Positions 23,632 through 31,633 of a stretch of DNA of 64,000 bases are shown in pieces (position 1 is the first letter of the stretch; each line of letters opens with the position of its first letter). Made by a program: the position numbers and the translations under genes. The stretch comes from JBMNFB01 sp050949085 (GTDB taxonomy: Bacteria; Bacillota; UBA994; UBA5500), in contig JBMNFB010000009.1 in assembly GCA_050949085.1 (NCBI GenBank), positions 1 to 64,000 on the forward strand, in the 5' to 3' direction. The notes under the pieces are model-generated. The model worked only from the letters and a program-made list of their open reading frames with translations. It was not told where the DNA came from and did not search any database.

Positions 23632-25272
23632 TTAGGAAAGGGTTATTGTCTGTACGTCGCATCCGCCCCGTTCGGAATAAATTTTGATGGTGCAGCTGGT
23701 GCCGGGGGCGGCGCGCAGCAGCCAGGTAGCCTGGGTCTTGGACCAGCCGGCGAGGTGACCCAGATCCACCAGCGGCTCGCCGTCGACCATCTCCGCCTCG
23801 GGCGGCAGATCGAGCTCGACCTCCACCGGCCGGGCAACGCCGGCGCGAATGGCCTGATCGGTGATATTGCTGGGCAGGAAACCTTCGTTGGCAACCGTCA
23901 GCAGCACCTGCCAGAGTTCGCTGTTACGACGAGTTACGCTGACCCGGTCGATGCGCAGCAAAGGTGAAAGGGCCGCATGCCGGAGAGTAAAGAGCATGTT
24001 CTTGTGGCACTCATCCGGCAGATACTCGGGTGGAGGGTTCTGCATATATTGTTTGGTTTTCCAGCCGCCCAATTCCACGCGGCCTAGCTGAGGATGGTCA
24101 AAGGGATACCAATCGACAAAGGCCTGGCCGCCCAGCTTTTCGTCATTCCAGCGCAAGAGCTGCAGCATGCGTTCTTCGCGGTTGAAGCGGCTGAACTGCC
24201 GCGGATTCGTCCAGTCCATCGGCTCAGCACCGGCTGCCGCCCCGATATCCCACAGTTCGGTGGTAAAGACGAGGGCGCCATAGTGCTCATAGGCCCAATC
24301 TTTAAGGTCGCCATGGCTGGGTCTGCCTCGGTTGAGACCGGAGTAGACGCCGATCAGATCGTAGCCGGTGATCTCCCTGGCAATACCGCCCAGAGCCTGA
24401 TAGAGCTGAAGGTCGGCTGCCGGGAAGCTGCTGTCGTCCTTGGTGCTGTAGGGGCGCAGGATGACCCCGCCGCTGGTGTGGTAGGACATGATAGCGCCGA
24501 CGTTTTTGTGCGCCAGCAGAAAATCAACGACTGCCCGCGTCTCAGGTTCAGACAGCGGATAGGGGCCGGCCCCCCGCTGCTCATATTCGGGCGCCCAGTT
24601 GGCCGGATAGTTGCGGTTGAAGTCGAGGCCCCAGAGGGGTGCAGCCTGCTTGACCTGCTCTCCCTCCCGATAGGGCCCCCGGATAAAACCTTCCTGGTAG
24701 AGATGGTAGTAGACGCCGCCCTTCTCGCCCGGCCGACGCCGCACCATCAGCCGCGAGTCGTGCTCAGACACGCGCCAGCCACCCATGGGATCCTGGACGC
24801 GCATCTGTAGAATCTGCCCGTCTCCGTCGACATCAGCCTGGTAAAGGCCGTTGGTGGTGATGCCCGGATAGGGGCGGACCGAACTGCGCAGATGGTATGG
24901 AGTTGTCAGGTACTTCTCGGCGCCGTCGGGGCTGACGCGGGGGTTGATGTAGAAGGTGCGGGTGTCCAGCAGGTCGGTGATCTCGGGCAGAGTGCCGTAG
25001 TTCTTGAGAAGATACCAGATGGTATACTGGCAGACGGCGCAGCCGGTGACCTCGCCGGCATGCATGTTGCCCTCAATGTACATGGCGGGCTTGCAGGCCG
25101 GATCGCCCACCTGGCGGTTGCTGAGCTCCATCACCCAGATGTCGCGCCCCTCGTAGCTCCGGCCGATGCTGTGCAATCGGGCCAGGTCGGGGTAGGCTTC
25201 GGCAGCCTGTTTCAGGAAGTCGGTCAGCTCGTGGTAGCGGTGGTAATGCGAGAAATCGAACGCGTCCAACAT
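23632..25272 (-). CDS. M14 family zinc carboxypeptidase (paralogue of 20238-21875)
   Basis: A 546-residue paralogue. From ATG 25272 (GGGGGGA site upstream) the zinc ligands are His71 and Glu74 (NMHAGEVTG) and His265 (SYHTSGG), with catalytic Glu339 (FTTELW) and DFNRNYPANW. The C-terminal beta-domain ends in GGCDVQTITLS. The start 15 bases upstream in the same frame lacks a ribosome binding site. No signal peptide was seen. The YbjQ gene follows at once. The duplication and retention of both enzymes suggest peptide use is important to the host; specificity cannot be inferred. Confidence 0.9.
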   Translation of the reverse strand: MLDAFDFSHYHRYHELTDFLKQAAEAYPDLARLHSIGRSYEGRDIWVMELSNRQVGDPACKPAMYIEGNMHAGEVTGCAVCQYTIWYLLKNYGTLPEITDLLDTRTFYINPRVSPDGAEKYLTTPYHLRSSVRPYPGITTNGLYQADVDGDGQILQMRVQDPMGGWRVSEHDSRLMVRRRPGEKGGVYYHLYQEGFIRGPYREGEQVKQAAPLWGLDFNRNYPANWAPEYEQRGAGPYPLSEPETRAVVDFLLAHKNVGAIMSYHTSGGVILRPYSTKDDSSFPAADLQLYQALGGIAREITGYDLIGVYSGLNRGRPSHGDLKDWAYEHYGALVFTTELWDIGAAAGAEPMDWTNPRQFSRFNREERMLQLLRWNDEKLGGQAFVDWYPFDHPQLGRVELGGWKTKQYMQNPPPEYLPDECHKNMLFTLRHAALSPLLRIDRVSVTRRNSELWQVLLTVANEGFLPSNITDQAIRAGVARPVEVELDLPPEAEMVDGEPLVDLGHLAGWSKTQATWLLRAAPGTSCTIKIYSERGGCDVQTITLS

Positions 25273-25383
25273 GGCTAATCCCCCCAATTTCTGGTGCAGT
25301 GTTTCTCCGACTACTTCGTTGCCGACCCGTCAATCCCTGCCCGCGGGGCGAGATTTCAGGGGGAGTTGGGGGCGTAAGGTGGG

Positions 25384-25970
25384 CACTGGCCCCCCGGCGC
25401 AGCGATGTCTTCCTGAATCAAGGTATCAAGCGAAACGGTACGGGGAGCAGCAAAAGGTCATTGGCCAGCTCGGCTCTCCACAGGGTCCTTCACAGGCTCT
25501 GGCGGCGACTCGTTCAAGCGACCATTCCAGGCTCGATTGCTGCCCTTTTTCCCGCACCGTTCCGCTTTCTTGAATGTGTGACTAATCGGATGCGCCTCGT
25601 GGCCAGATGCCCACCTCTCCACATGCGGGGACCTTGAGTGCAGCACTGGCCCCCCGGCGCAGCGATGTCTTCCTGAATCAAGGTATCAAGCGAAACGGTA
25701 CGGGGAGCAGCAAAAGGTCATTGGCCAGCTCGGCTCTCCACAGGGTCCTTCACAGGCTCTGGCGGCGACTCGTTCAAGCGACCATTCCAGGCTCGATTGC
25801 TGCCCTATTTCCGCACCGTTCCGCTTTCTTGAATGTGTGACTAATCGGATGCGCCTCGTGGCCAGATGCCCACCTCTCCACATGCGGGGACCTTGAGTGC
25901 AGCACTGACCCCTCGGCGCAGCGATTCTGCTGAATCAGGTGACAGAGGCGGAACGGTATGGGGAGTGGCG
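25384..25970. repeat. 260-bp tandem repeat: two near-identical units and a decayed third
   Basis: Unit 1 starts CACTGGCCCCCCGGCGCAGC at 25384, unit 2 with the same words at 25644 (period 260) and a degenerate third at 25903 (CACTGACCCCTCGGCGCAGC), which decays by about 25970. Units 1 and 2 differ mainly by a deletion in the run TTTTTCCCGCACC. No long frame is conserved across the unit with coding character, and I recognise no RNA family. It lies between purA (3' side) and the M14 gene (5' side), both on the minus strand, so it could be a duplicated leader. Confidence 0.85.
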
Positions 25971-26001
25971 GAGGGCATCCTCAGGCGGCCGCTATTAGTG
26001 A

Positions 26002-26028
26002 AAGATAAAGGCGTGCTGCTGCACGCCT
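26002..26028 (-). terminator. Intrinsic terminator of purA
   Basis: On the minus strand AGGCGTGC, loop AGCA, GCACGCCT, then TTTATCTTTC. It lies about 45 bp behind the purA stop codon. Confidence 0.75.
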
Positions 26029-26071
26029 AAGTGAAAGCGTACTGCAACACGCCATAGGTACTGTCTGTATT

Positions 26072-27352
26072 CTACTCCTGCGAATCCAGCATGAACGTCT
26101 GATCGCGGCCGGGGCCGACGGAGACGATCTGGATCGGTGCCCCGATCAGCTCCTCGATGCGCTGCAGATAGCGCCGGGCGTTCTCCGGCAGATCGGCCAG
26201 GGAACGAGCGCCGGAGGTATCCTGCTGCCAGCCAGGCAGAGTCTCGTAGACAGGCTCGACCCGCTCCAGTACGCTGGGGTCGGGCATGCTGGAATAGACC
26301 TTGCCATCCAGCTGGTAGCCGGTGCAGATCTTGATCTCTGCCAGCTCATCCAGGACGTCGAGTTTGGTCAGCGCCAGCCGGGTGAAGCCGTTCAGCATGT
26401 GGGCGTAGCGCACCGCCACCGCATCAAACCAGCCGCAGCGTCGCGGCCGGCTGGTTGTCGCGCCAAACTCGGCACCCCGCTCGCGCAGGTAATCGCCGGC
26501 GGCCCCAAACAGCTCGGTCGGCATGGCACCTTTCCCCACCGATGTGGAATAGGCCTTAACGATGCCCAGCACGTCGCTGATCTTGTGCGGTGGAATGCCG
26601 GCGCCAACAGCTGCCCCACCCGCCAGGGGGTTGGATGAAGTGACATAGGGGTAAGTCCCCCAGTCGAGGTCCTTGAGAGCGCCAAGCTGACCTTCAAGAA
26701 CAATCCTGTCGCCGCGTTGGATAGCAGCGTGGATCACAGGCAGGGTATCGGTTATATAGGGTAGCAGCTGCTGGGCTGCGGCGCGCACTTCCTCAATCAC
26801 CCGATCGGCGTCGAGGGGCTCCGCCTCGTAGAGTGCCGCCAGCAGCACATTCTTCTCGGCAACCTGCGCTCGCACTTTGCGCTCAAAGAGGCTGTCGTCG
26901 AGCAGATCGCCCACCTGGATGCCGGAGCGCCTGACTTTATCCACATAGCAGGGCCCGATCCCCCGCAGGGTGGTGCCCAGCGATTGCTCGCCGCGAGCTT
27001 CCTCCTCTAAACGGTCAAACAGGACATGATAGGGCATCAGCAGGTGCGCCCGCGATGAGATCAGCAGATTGCTGACATCGACGTTGCGCGCCTTGAGACT
27101 GCGGAGCTCTTCAGCCAGCACGACAGGGTTAACTACGGTGCCGGTGCCGATCACACAACGGGTATTCGGGTTGAAGATGCCGCAGGGAACAATATGCAGC
27201 TTGAATTCGCCCAGTTGGTTGACCACAGTATGACCAGCATTATTGCCGCCCTGGAAGCGGATAACCATATCCGCCTGCATGGCCAGCCAGTCCACCATTT
27301 TCCCCTTACCTTCGTCGCCCCATTGAGCGCCAACAACAGCTGTCACTGGCAT
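26072..27352 (-). CDS. purA: Adenylosuccinate synthetase
   Basis: A 426-residue enzyme of AMP synthesis, joining IMP and aspartate with GTP. Motifs are QWGDEGKGKMVDWL (P-loop, catalytic Asp), GGNNAGHTV (catalytic His), GTTLRGIGPCYVDK, QLGALKDLDWGTYPYVTSS and ATTSRPRRCGWFDAVAVRYA. Normal length, all signature blocks intact. ATG 27352 has AGGAGGAG in good spacing. It is monocistronic with its own terminator. Confidence 0.98.
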   Translation of the reverse strand: MPVTAVVGAQWGDEGKGKMVDWLAMQADMVIRFQGGNNAGHTVVNQLGEFKLHIVPCGIFNPNTRCVIGTGTVVNPVVLAEELRSLKARNVDVSNLLISSRAHLLMPYHVLFDRLEEEARGEQSLGTTLRGIGPCYVDKVRRSGIQVGDLLDDSLFERKVRAQVAEKNVLLAALYEAEPLDADRVIEEVRAAAQQLLPYITDTLPVIHAAIQRGDRIVLEGQLGALKDLDWGTYPYVTSSNPLAGGAAVGAGIPPHKISDVLGIVKAYSTSVGKGAMPTELFGAAGDYLRERGAEFGATTSRPRRCGWFDAVAVRYAHMLNGFTRLALTKLDVLDELAEIKICTGYQLDGKVYSSMPDPSVLERVEPVYETLPGWQQDTSGARSLADLPENARRYLQRIEELIGAPIQIVSVGPGRDQTFMLDSQE

Positions 27353-27511
27353 GTATGTCGCCTCCTCCTATCTTACACAAGGCATTCGCCCTAAGCAGAC
27401 AATTCCATTCTAGCGTCTGGCCCAGCAGATTACAAATGCCAGGCACCGATTGGCTGGTGGCCGATGACGCCGTGTGCCGCCACTTTTTCTCCCCTGCCGT
27501 GCTCGCCAGGC

Positions 27512-27540
27512 AAAAAAAAGCTCGCCCACAGTCGGGCGAG
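27512..27540 (-). terminator. Intrinsic terminator of the 75-residue gene
   Basis: On the minus strand CTCGCCC, loop GACTGT, GGGCGAG, then CTTTTTTTT. Confidence 0.9.
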
Positions 27541-27593
27541 GTGCCTGGGTCGCCCTGGCGAACAGACCGATCTGAGCCAAACGCAGCGAGACT

Positions 27594-27821
27594 CTAGTTG
27601 CACTCGCTGGACATTCTCAGTTCCCAGATCACTCCCTCGGCGCGCAGCCGATTGAGACGATAGTTGGCCCGGACAAAATCGACGACCGACATTTGATCGG
27701 CATAGATGGTCTGCAACTTCTCGAGGACGTCAGGATCATCAGTTTCAATGATGACAGCATCATCTTTATACTCAACTTTGGCTACCAGCTGATGATCCTT
27801 AGTTAACAGCGTCGTGAACAC
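27594..27821 (-). CDS. Small hypothetical protein
   Basis: A 75-residue product from GTG 27821, mixed alpha/beta in appearance (LVAKVEYKDDAVIIETDDPDVLEKLQTIYAD), with a single Cys near the end. No membrane span or signal. Family not recognised. A strong terminator at 27512-27540 and an upstream GGGGGGATAG site support it being expressed. Confidence 0.65.
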   Translation of the reverse strand: MFTTLLTKDHQLVAKVEYKDDAVIIETDDPDVLEKLQTIYADQMSVVDFVRANYRLNRLRAEGVIWELRMSSECN

Positions 27822-28013
27822 CCACTATCCCCCCTTCAAACGATAATCATTGTAAGGTAAGCGCGGCCTGCTGGCAAGACTTACTTATCGACAGCGATTG
27901 ACACGAATCGCCAACGGAGCGCCTCCGTCCAGCCTCGGCAGGACAAAGCAAGATTCGGAGGATAGTAGCCCTGGATAAAAAGGAATCAGGATGGCTTCTG
28001 AAAATAAAGGAAT

Positions 28014-28042
28014 TTGGCGCTAGTAAGCCAAAATACTATTAT
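28014..28042 (+). promoter_or_regulatory. Probable sigma-A promoter
   Basis: TTGGCG (28014-28019), 17-bp spacer, TATTAT (28037-28042), about 50 bp before the start codon of the zinc-ribbon membrane protein. Confidence 0.5.
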
Positions 28043-28091
28043 AAGGAGCGCCAGACTCGTGGTTAGCCACATGGAAAGGAGGAAAAGTGTG

Positions 28092-28595
28092 ATGACGCAA
28101 CAGCAGAAAACTACACTGATGGTGCTGGGCGGGCTTGGTGTTGTGCTGCTGGTAGCTGCCATCTATATTGGGCAAGCTTTTAAGAACAACCCGCTCAACT
28201 TCGTCTTCTATGCTGCCGTCGCCGTCGTCGTCATCATCGGGGTGCGGATATGGATGCCCAGCGCGAAAAAGACGTTCTGCCCCAGCTGCGGGAAGGCGAT
28301 GATGACCACGAACCGTGTTGTCTTCCCGGAATCATTCAACGCCGAGACACAGGAGCAATTGCCGCCGATCTTTGAGAAACGCTACCATTGCCAGAGCTGC
28401 AACTACCGCTTCTTCGAGGTGGAGGCGGGGGATCCAGAAGCACCGGAGCTGGAACGCTACTGGGTCTATCAGAAGGATAAGACGCGGCCGACGATCTCTG
28501 TTGAGGAATGGGAGAACATCAAGGCAGAGGCGGCTAAGGCAGCCTCAGAGAAAAGCAACAGACCGGAATCCGATAGCTCAAGATGGATGTACTGA
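28092..28595 (+). CDS. Membrane protein with zinc ribbon, unknown function
   Basis: ATG 28092 has AAAGGAGGAAAAG upstream; the longer frame to 28014 would overlap the promoter. The 167 residues give two membrane spans (residues 9-27 and 36-54), then a cytoplasmic zinc ribbon with CPSCG and CQSC pairs, and a charged tail ending in Ser/Glu/Lys-rich sequence. Family not recognised. Similar small two-helix zinc-ribbon proteins are common in Firmicutes and mostly uncharacterised. Confidence 0.75.
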   Translation: MTQQQKTTLMVLGGLGVVLLVAAIYIGQAFKNNPLNFVFYAAVAVVVIIGVRIWMPSAKKTFCPSCGKAMMTTNRVVFPESFNAETQEQLPPIFEKRYHCQSCNYRFFEVEAGDPEAPELERYWVYQKDKTRPTISVEEWENIKAEAAKAASEKSNRPESDSSRWMY

Positions 28596-28603
28596 TCAGG
28601 AAA

Positions 28604-28631
28604 GGGGCTGCTCGCGGCAGCCCCCCTTGTT
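28604..28631 (+). terminator. Intrinsic terminator
   Basis: GGGGCTGC (28604-28611), short loop, GCAGCCCC (28617-28624), then CCTTGTTTT. It also lies between convergent genes. Confidence 0.75.
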
Positions 28632-28653
28632 TTGGCCTGAGCCCCTGGCCGGG

Positions 28654-29634
28654 TTAGTCTTCCCTTCCCCCGCCCGGGATGAAGATGCTGCGGGACAGAA
28701 ATCTGTCCCAGTTGCTCCAGCGACCATTCTCTGCCCTGTGGTCGGTCACGATCCGTCCGAACTGGGAGAGTCGGCTGCTGGTCAGATCGGCCAGATGCAG
28801 GGCCATGGCGTTGGCCGTCTTTGGCTCCTGCGGTGAACCCCACTCGGGCACGCCGTGATGGGCCAGGATCATATGCGAGAGCTCCATGGCCAGATCCTCG
28901 GGAAAGCCCTTTATGCGCCGCGCCGTGGTGCTCACCAGCTCCGCCCCCATCTGCAGGTGCCCCAACAGCTTGCCGCGATCGGTCATCTGGAAACTGAGGC
29001 TGCGCTGATCATACTCCTCCAGCTTGCCAATGTCGTGCAGAATGCAGCCGGTGAGCAATAGATCGCGGCTGAGCCAGCTGCCCTGCTCTTTAATCATTGT
29101 CTCGGCATAGGCCACCACTTCCAGAGTGTGCTCCAGCAGGCCGCCGATGTAGGCATGGTGCACTTCGCGGCCGGCCGGCGCTGTACAGAAGCTCTGGATG
29201 CGGCCGGGGGTGAAAATATCACCCAGCAACTGCCGCAGATAATCGTTCCTGATACCCTGCATGACAGACTCCAACCGCCGCCAGAGTATCTGGCGATCGA
29301 AGCCGCCATCCGGCAGATAGTCCTGCAGGTCAATCTGCGACGTAGGCAGCGGCACGATCTGTTCCACCACCAGTTGCAGCTGGCCACGATATTCCTGCAC
29401 CCGTCCGCTGACCAGCCAGACCTGATCCACGGTGACTCGCTCAAACAGTTCCTGCGCGTTATTCCAGGCCACCGCTCCAATTTTCCCGGTCCTGTCGCCC
29501 ATGTTCAGGATCAGGACGTGGGCGGGCTGCCCGCTCTTATTCGTATATTGGTTCAGTTTCTTTTCATAGATGGCCAGGGGGACGGTGAGTTCCTCGCCGA
29601 TCACAAACTCTTCTACAAACACCTTCTTGAGCAT
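28654..29634 (-). CDS. yhaM: 3'-5' exoribonuclease YhaM family (OB fold + HD domain)
   Basis: A 326-residue protein. Residues 1-100 form an OB-fold nucleic-acid binding domain (GDRTGKIGAVAWNNAQELFE, VDQVWLVSGRVQEYRGQLQLVVEQI). Residues 150-310 form an HD phosphohydrolase domain with GGLLEHTLEVV, LLLTGCILHDIGK and HMILAHHG. YhaM-type enzymes trim RNA (and ssDNA) from the 3' end with divalent metal. The length is close to the 314-residue B. subtilis enzyme and all HD residues are present. It is a single gene with no obvious partner. Confidence 0.92.
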   Translation of the reverse strand: MLKKVFVEEFVIGEELTVPLAIYEKKLNQYTNKSGQPAHVLILNMGDRTGKIGAVAWNNAQELFERVTVDQVWLVSGRVQEYRGQLQLVVEQIVPLPTSQIDLQDYLPDGGFDRQILWRRLESVMQGIRNDYLRQLLGDIFTPGRIQSFCTAPAGREVHHAYIGGLLEHTLEVVAYAETMIKEQGSWLSRDLLLTGCILHDIGKLEEYDQRSLSFQMTDRGKLLGHLQMGAELVSTTARRIKGFPEDLAMELSHMILAHHGVPEWGSPQEPKTANAMALHLADLTSSRLSQFGRIVTDHRAENGRWSNWDRFLSRSIFIPGGGRED

Positions 29635-29929
29635 CTATATCCTCTCTCCTCTCGGGGGGCGCTGCCGGGTAAAGGCAGGCGGCGTTGCGGTTCCATCTTC
29701 GTCTAGACGATCCACGACCTACTCTCTAGTTCACCGTACAGGCGGCGCTTCCTTCTTATCCAGCGCCAATCTGCGGCGTAGCGCCGCGTGGCCAGTTGGT
29801 TCCTGCATTGGCGAACCCCCAGGATCCAGCTCGCCATACATACGCCAAGAAGCAGGTGGGGCATGCCCAGGCATAGGAAAGGCAGTCAGCTTTACGCCAA
29901 CTGCCTCTTGAATGTTCTCTGCTGGTGTC
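29635..29929. other. Intergenic region, 295 bp, between yhaM and kbl
   Basis: No convincing gene. It holds a perfect 12-bp palindrome TCGTCTAGACGA (29699-29710), a GC-rich GGCGGCG-type hairpin area near 29770-29800, and the kbl terminator at its right end. The promoter of yhaM (minus strand) should lie here but no clear -35/-10 pair was found. Confidence 0.5.
29876..29906 (-). terminator. Intrinsic terminator of kbl
   Basis: On the minus strand AGGCAGT (29906-29900), a 13-nt loop, ACTGCCT, then TTCC. The T run is short. Confidence 0.55.
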
Positions 29930-31111
29930 CTATTTGATCACGCCCAGCTCGCGGCCGACCTTGGCAAACTTCTCGACGGCGAAGTCGAGGTCTTCCTTGG
30001 AGTGAGCTGCCGAGATCATCACGCGGATGCGGGCCTTGCCTCTGGCCACTGTCGGGTAGGCGATCTTGCCGGCGAAGATTCCCTCCTCAAAGAGCCTGTT
30101 GCTCATCTGGGCAGCCACATCTTCGGCACCGAGCATGACCGGCGTAATCGGCGTCTCGCTCTCGCCGGTATCGAAGCCGAGATTCTGCAGTTCGGCCTTG
30201 AAGTAACGGCCGTTGTCCCAGAGCTTGTCGACCAGTTCGCCACTCTCCATCAGCAGCTCGATGGCTGCCTGGGTGGCCACGACGTCCGGCGGGGTGAGGG
30301 CGGAGCTGAAGAGGAACGGACGAGCCCTCTGTTTCAGGTATTCCACCAGCTTACGGCTGCCGGCCGCAAAGCCGCCGACGGTACCGATAGCCTTGGAGAA
30401 GGTGCCGACCTCGACATCCACCTGACCATGCAGCCCGAAGTGATCGACGATGCCACGGCCGTTCTCGCCGAGGACGCCTTCACCGTGGGCGTCGTCCACC
30501 ATGGTCAATGCGCCGTATTTCTTCGCCAGCTCGACGATCTGCGGCAGTTTGGCGATATCGCCATCCATGCTGAAGACACCGTCGGTGATGACCAGAACGC
30601 GTCCCTCGTTGGGTCCCTGCAGAACTTCTTCCAGGTGGGCCAGGTCAGCGTGCCGGAAGACTTTGATCTGGGCACGGCTGAGGCGGGCGCCATCGATAAT
30701 GGAGGCGTGGTTTAGCTCGTCGGAGACGATGGTATCGCCCCTCCCCACCAGAGCGGGGATAACCGCCACGTTGGCCATAAACCCGGACTGCAGGGTGATA
30801 GCTGCTTCGACGCGCTTGAATTCGGCCACTTTGGCCTCCAGCTGATCATGCACCGTCATGGTGCCGGCGATGCTGCGCACTGCGCCTGGGCCTACGCCAT
30901 ATTCGTCAATGGCCCGCTTGGCGGCTTCGCAAAGCACCGGGTGGTTAGCCAGGCCGAGATAGTTGTTGGAGCACATGTTGAGCACCTTGCGTCCCTCGAT
31001 CTGCACCCAGGCACCCTGGGGACTCTGCAGGGTACGGATCGTGTTGTACAGGTTAGTCTGCTTGAGATCACTGATGACCTCATCGACAAAAGCCAGGCGA
31101 TCTACTGTCAA
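29930..31111 (-). CDS. kbl: Glycine C-acetyltransferase (2-amino-3-ketobutyrate CoA ligase)
   Basis: A 393-residue PLP enzyme of the alpha-oxoamine synthase family that splits 2-amino-3-ketobutyrate with CoA into glycine and acetyl-CoA. Seen: CSNNYLGLANHP, GVGPGAVRSIAGTM, DELNHASIIDGARLS, VDDAHGEGVLGENGRG, and the Schiff-base Lys near residue 240 in GTFSKAIGTVGGF. Serine palmitoyl- and 8-amino-7-oxononanoate synthases are close relatives, but the N-terminal region and overall match favour Kbl. Usually kbl pairs with threonine dehydrogenase tdh; no tdh is nearby here. ATG/GTG start at 31111 has an AAGGAGGG site. Confidence 0.9.
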   Translation of the reverse strand: MTVDRLAFVDEVISDLKQTNLYNTIRTLQSPQGAWVQIEGRKVLNMCSNNYLGLANHPVLCEAAKRAIDEYGVGPGAVRSIAGTMTVHDQLEAKVAEFKRVEAAITLQSGFMANVAVIPALVGRGDTIVSDELNHASIIDGARLSRAQIKVFRHADLAHLEEVLQGPNEGRVLVITDGVFSMDGDIAKLPQIVELAKKYGALTMVDDAHGEGVLGENGRGIVDHFGLHGQVDVEVGTFSKAIGTVGGFAAGSRKLVEYLKQRARPFLFSSALTPPDVVATQAAIELLMESGELVDKLWDNGRYFKAELQNLGFDTGESETPITPVMLGAEDVAAQMSNRLFEEGIFAGKIAYPTVARGKARIRVMISAAHSKEDLDFAVEKFAKVGRELGVIK

Positions 31112-31182
31112 GAAAAACCCTCCTTGCGTATGTAGTCCAAGTGAATTCTACTACAATCTGCCCCCTCAAACCAGCAATTGGA

Positions 31183-31563
31183 CTAGAGGTGAGCCTTGCG
31201 CAACACCTCGCGCAGCGTCTCTCGCAGTTGAGGGTTGCGCAGAGAACGCCACTTCACCTCGCGTGCTAGCGCGTCGGGTTCCAGCAATTCCTGTCCCGGC
31301 CGCAGCTCGGCACGAAAGGTGAGAATCAGGCGATGGGGCCCTTCCTTAGGCTTGGCACGATGGATAAACTCCAGCACCTTGCCCTCAAAACCAGTCTCGC
31401 AGGCCAAAGCCCGCTCAACTCCATCCTCCGGCATCTCGCCCTCCTCCAGCTCGGCAGCGGGCAGGCGCCAGAGCGGTTGCCCGTCGGGGCCAACATCCTT
31501 GACCATCAGCAGGTGGTTGTTGAGCACAACCAGGGCCTCCACTTTGGTTCTCCTGTAATCCAT
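31183..31563 (-). CDS. Nudix-fold protein with a degenerate catalytic box
   Basis: A 126-residue Nudix-like fold with the box AAELEEGEMPEDGVERALACETGF. Against the consensus GX5EX7REUXEEXGU, the starting Gly is Ala, the Glu after the conserved Arg is Ala, and the first Glu of the EE pair is Cys. Only the Arg, the last Glu and the Gly remain. Two metal-binding Glu are therefore missing and classical pyrophosphohydrolase activity is unlikely. It may bind a nucleotide or act as a regulator. ATG 31563 is preceded by GGGAAAGGG. Confidence 0.8.
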   Translation of the reverse strand: MDYRRTKVEALVVLNNHLLMVKDVGPDGQPLWRLPAAELEEGEMPEDGVERALACETGFEGKVLEFIHRAKPKEGPHRLILTFRAELRPGQELLEPDALAREVKWRSLRNPQLRETLREVLRKAHL

Positions 31564-31633
31564 TGTCTTCGTCCCTTTCCCCTATAGATGCAAATGTAAG
31601 TTCAACGCCTGGTGGCGCGTCTCCTGCTGCAGG

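Noticed and set aside
25384..25900. CRISPR array
   Set aside because: The repeat period is 260 bp with no short repeat/variable spacer pattern and no cas genes; it is a simple tandem duplication.
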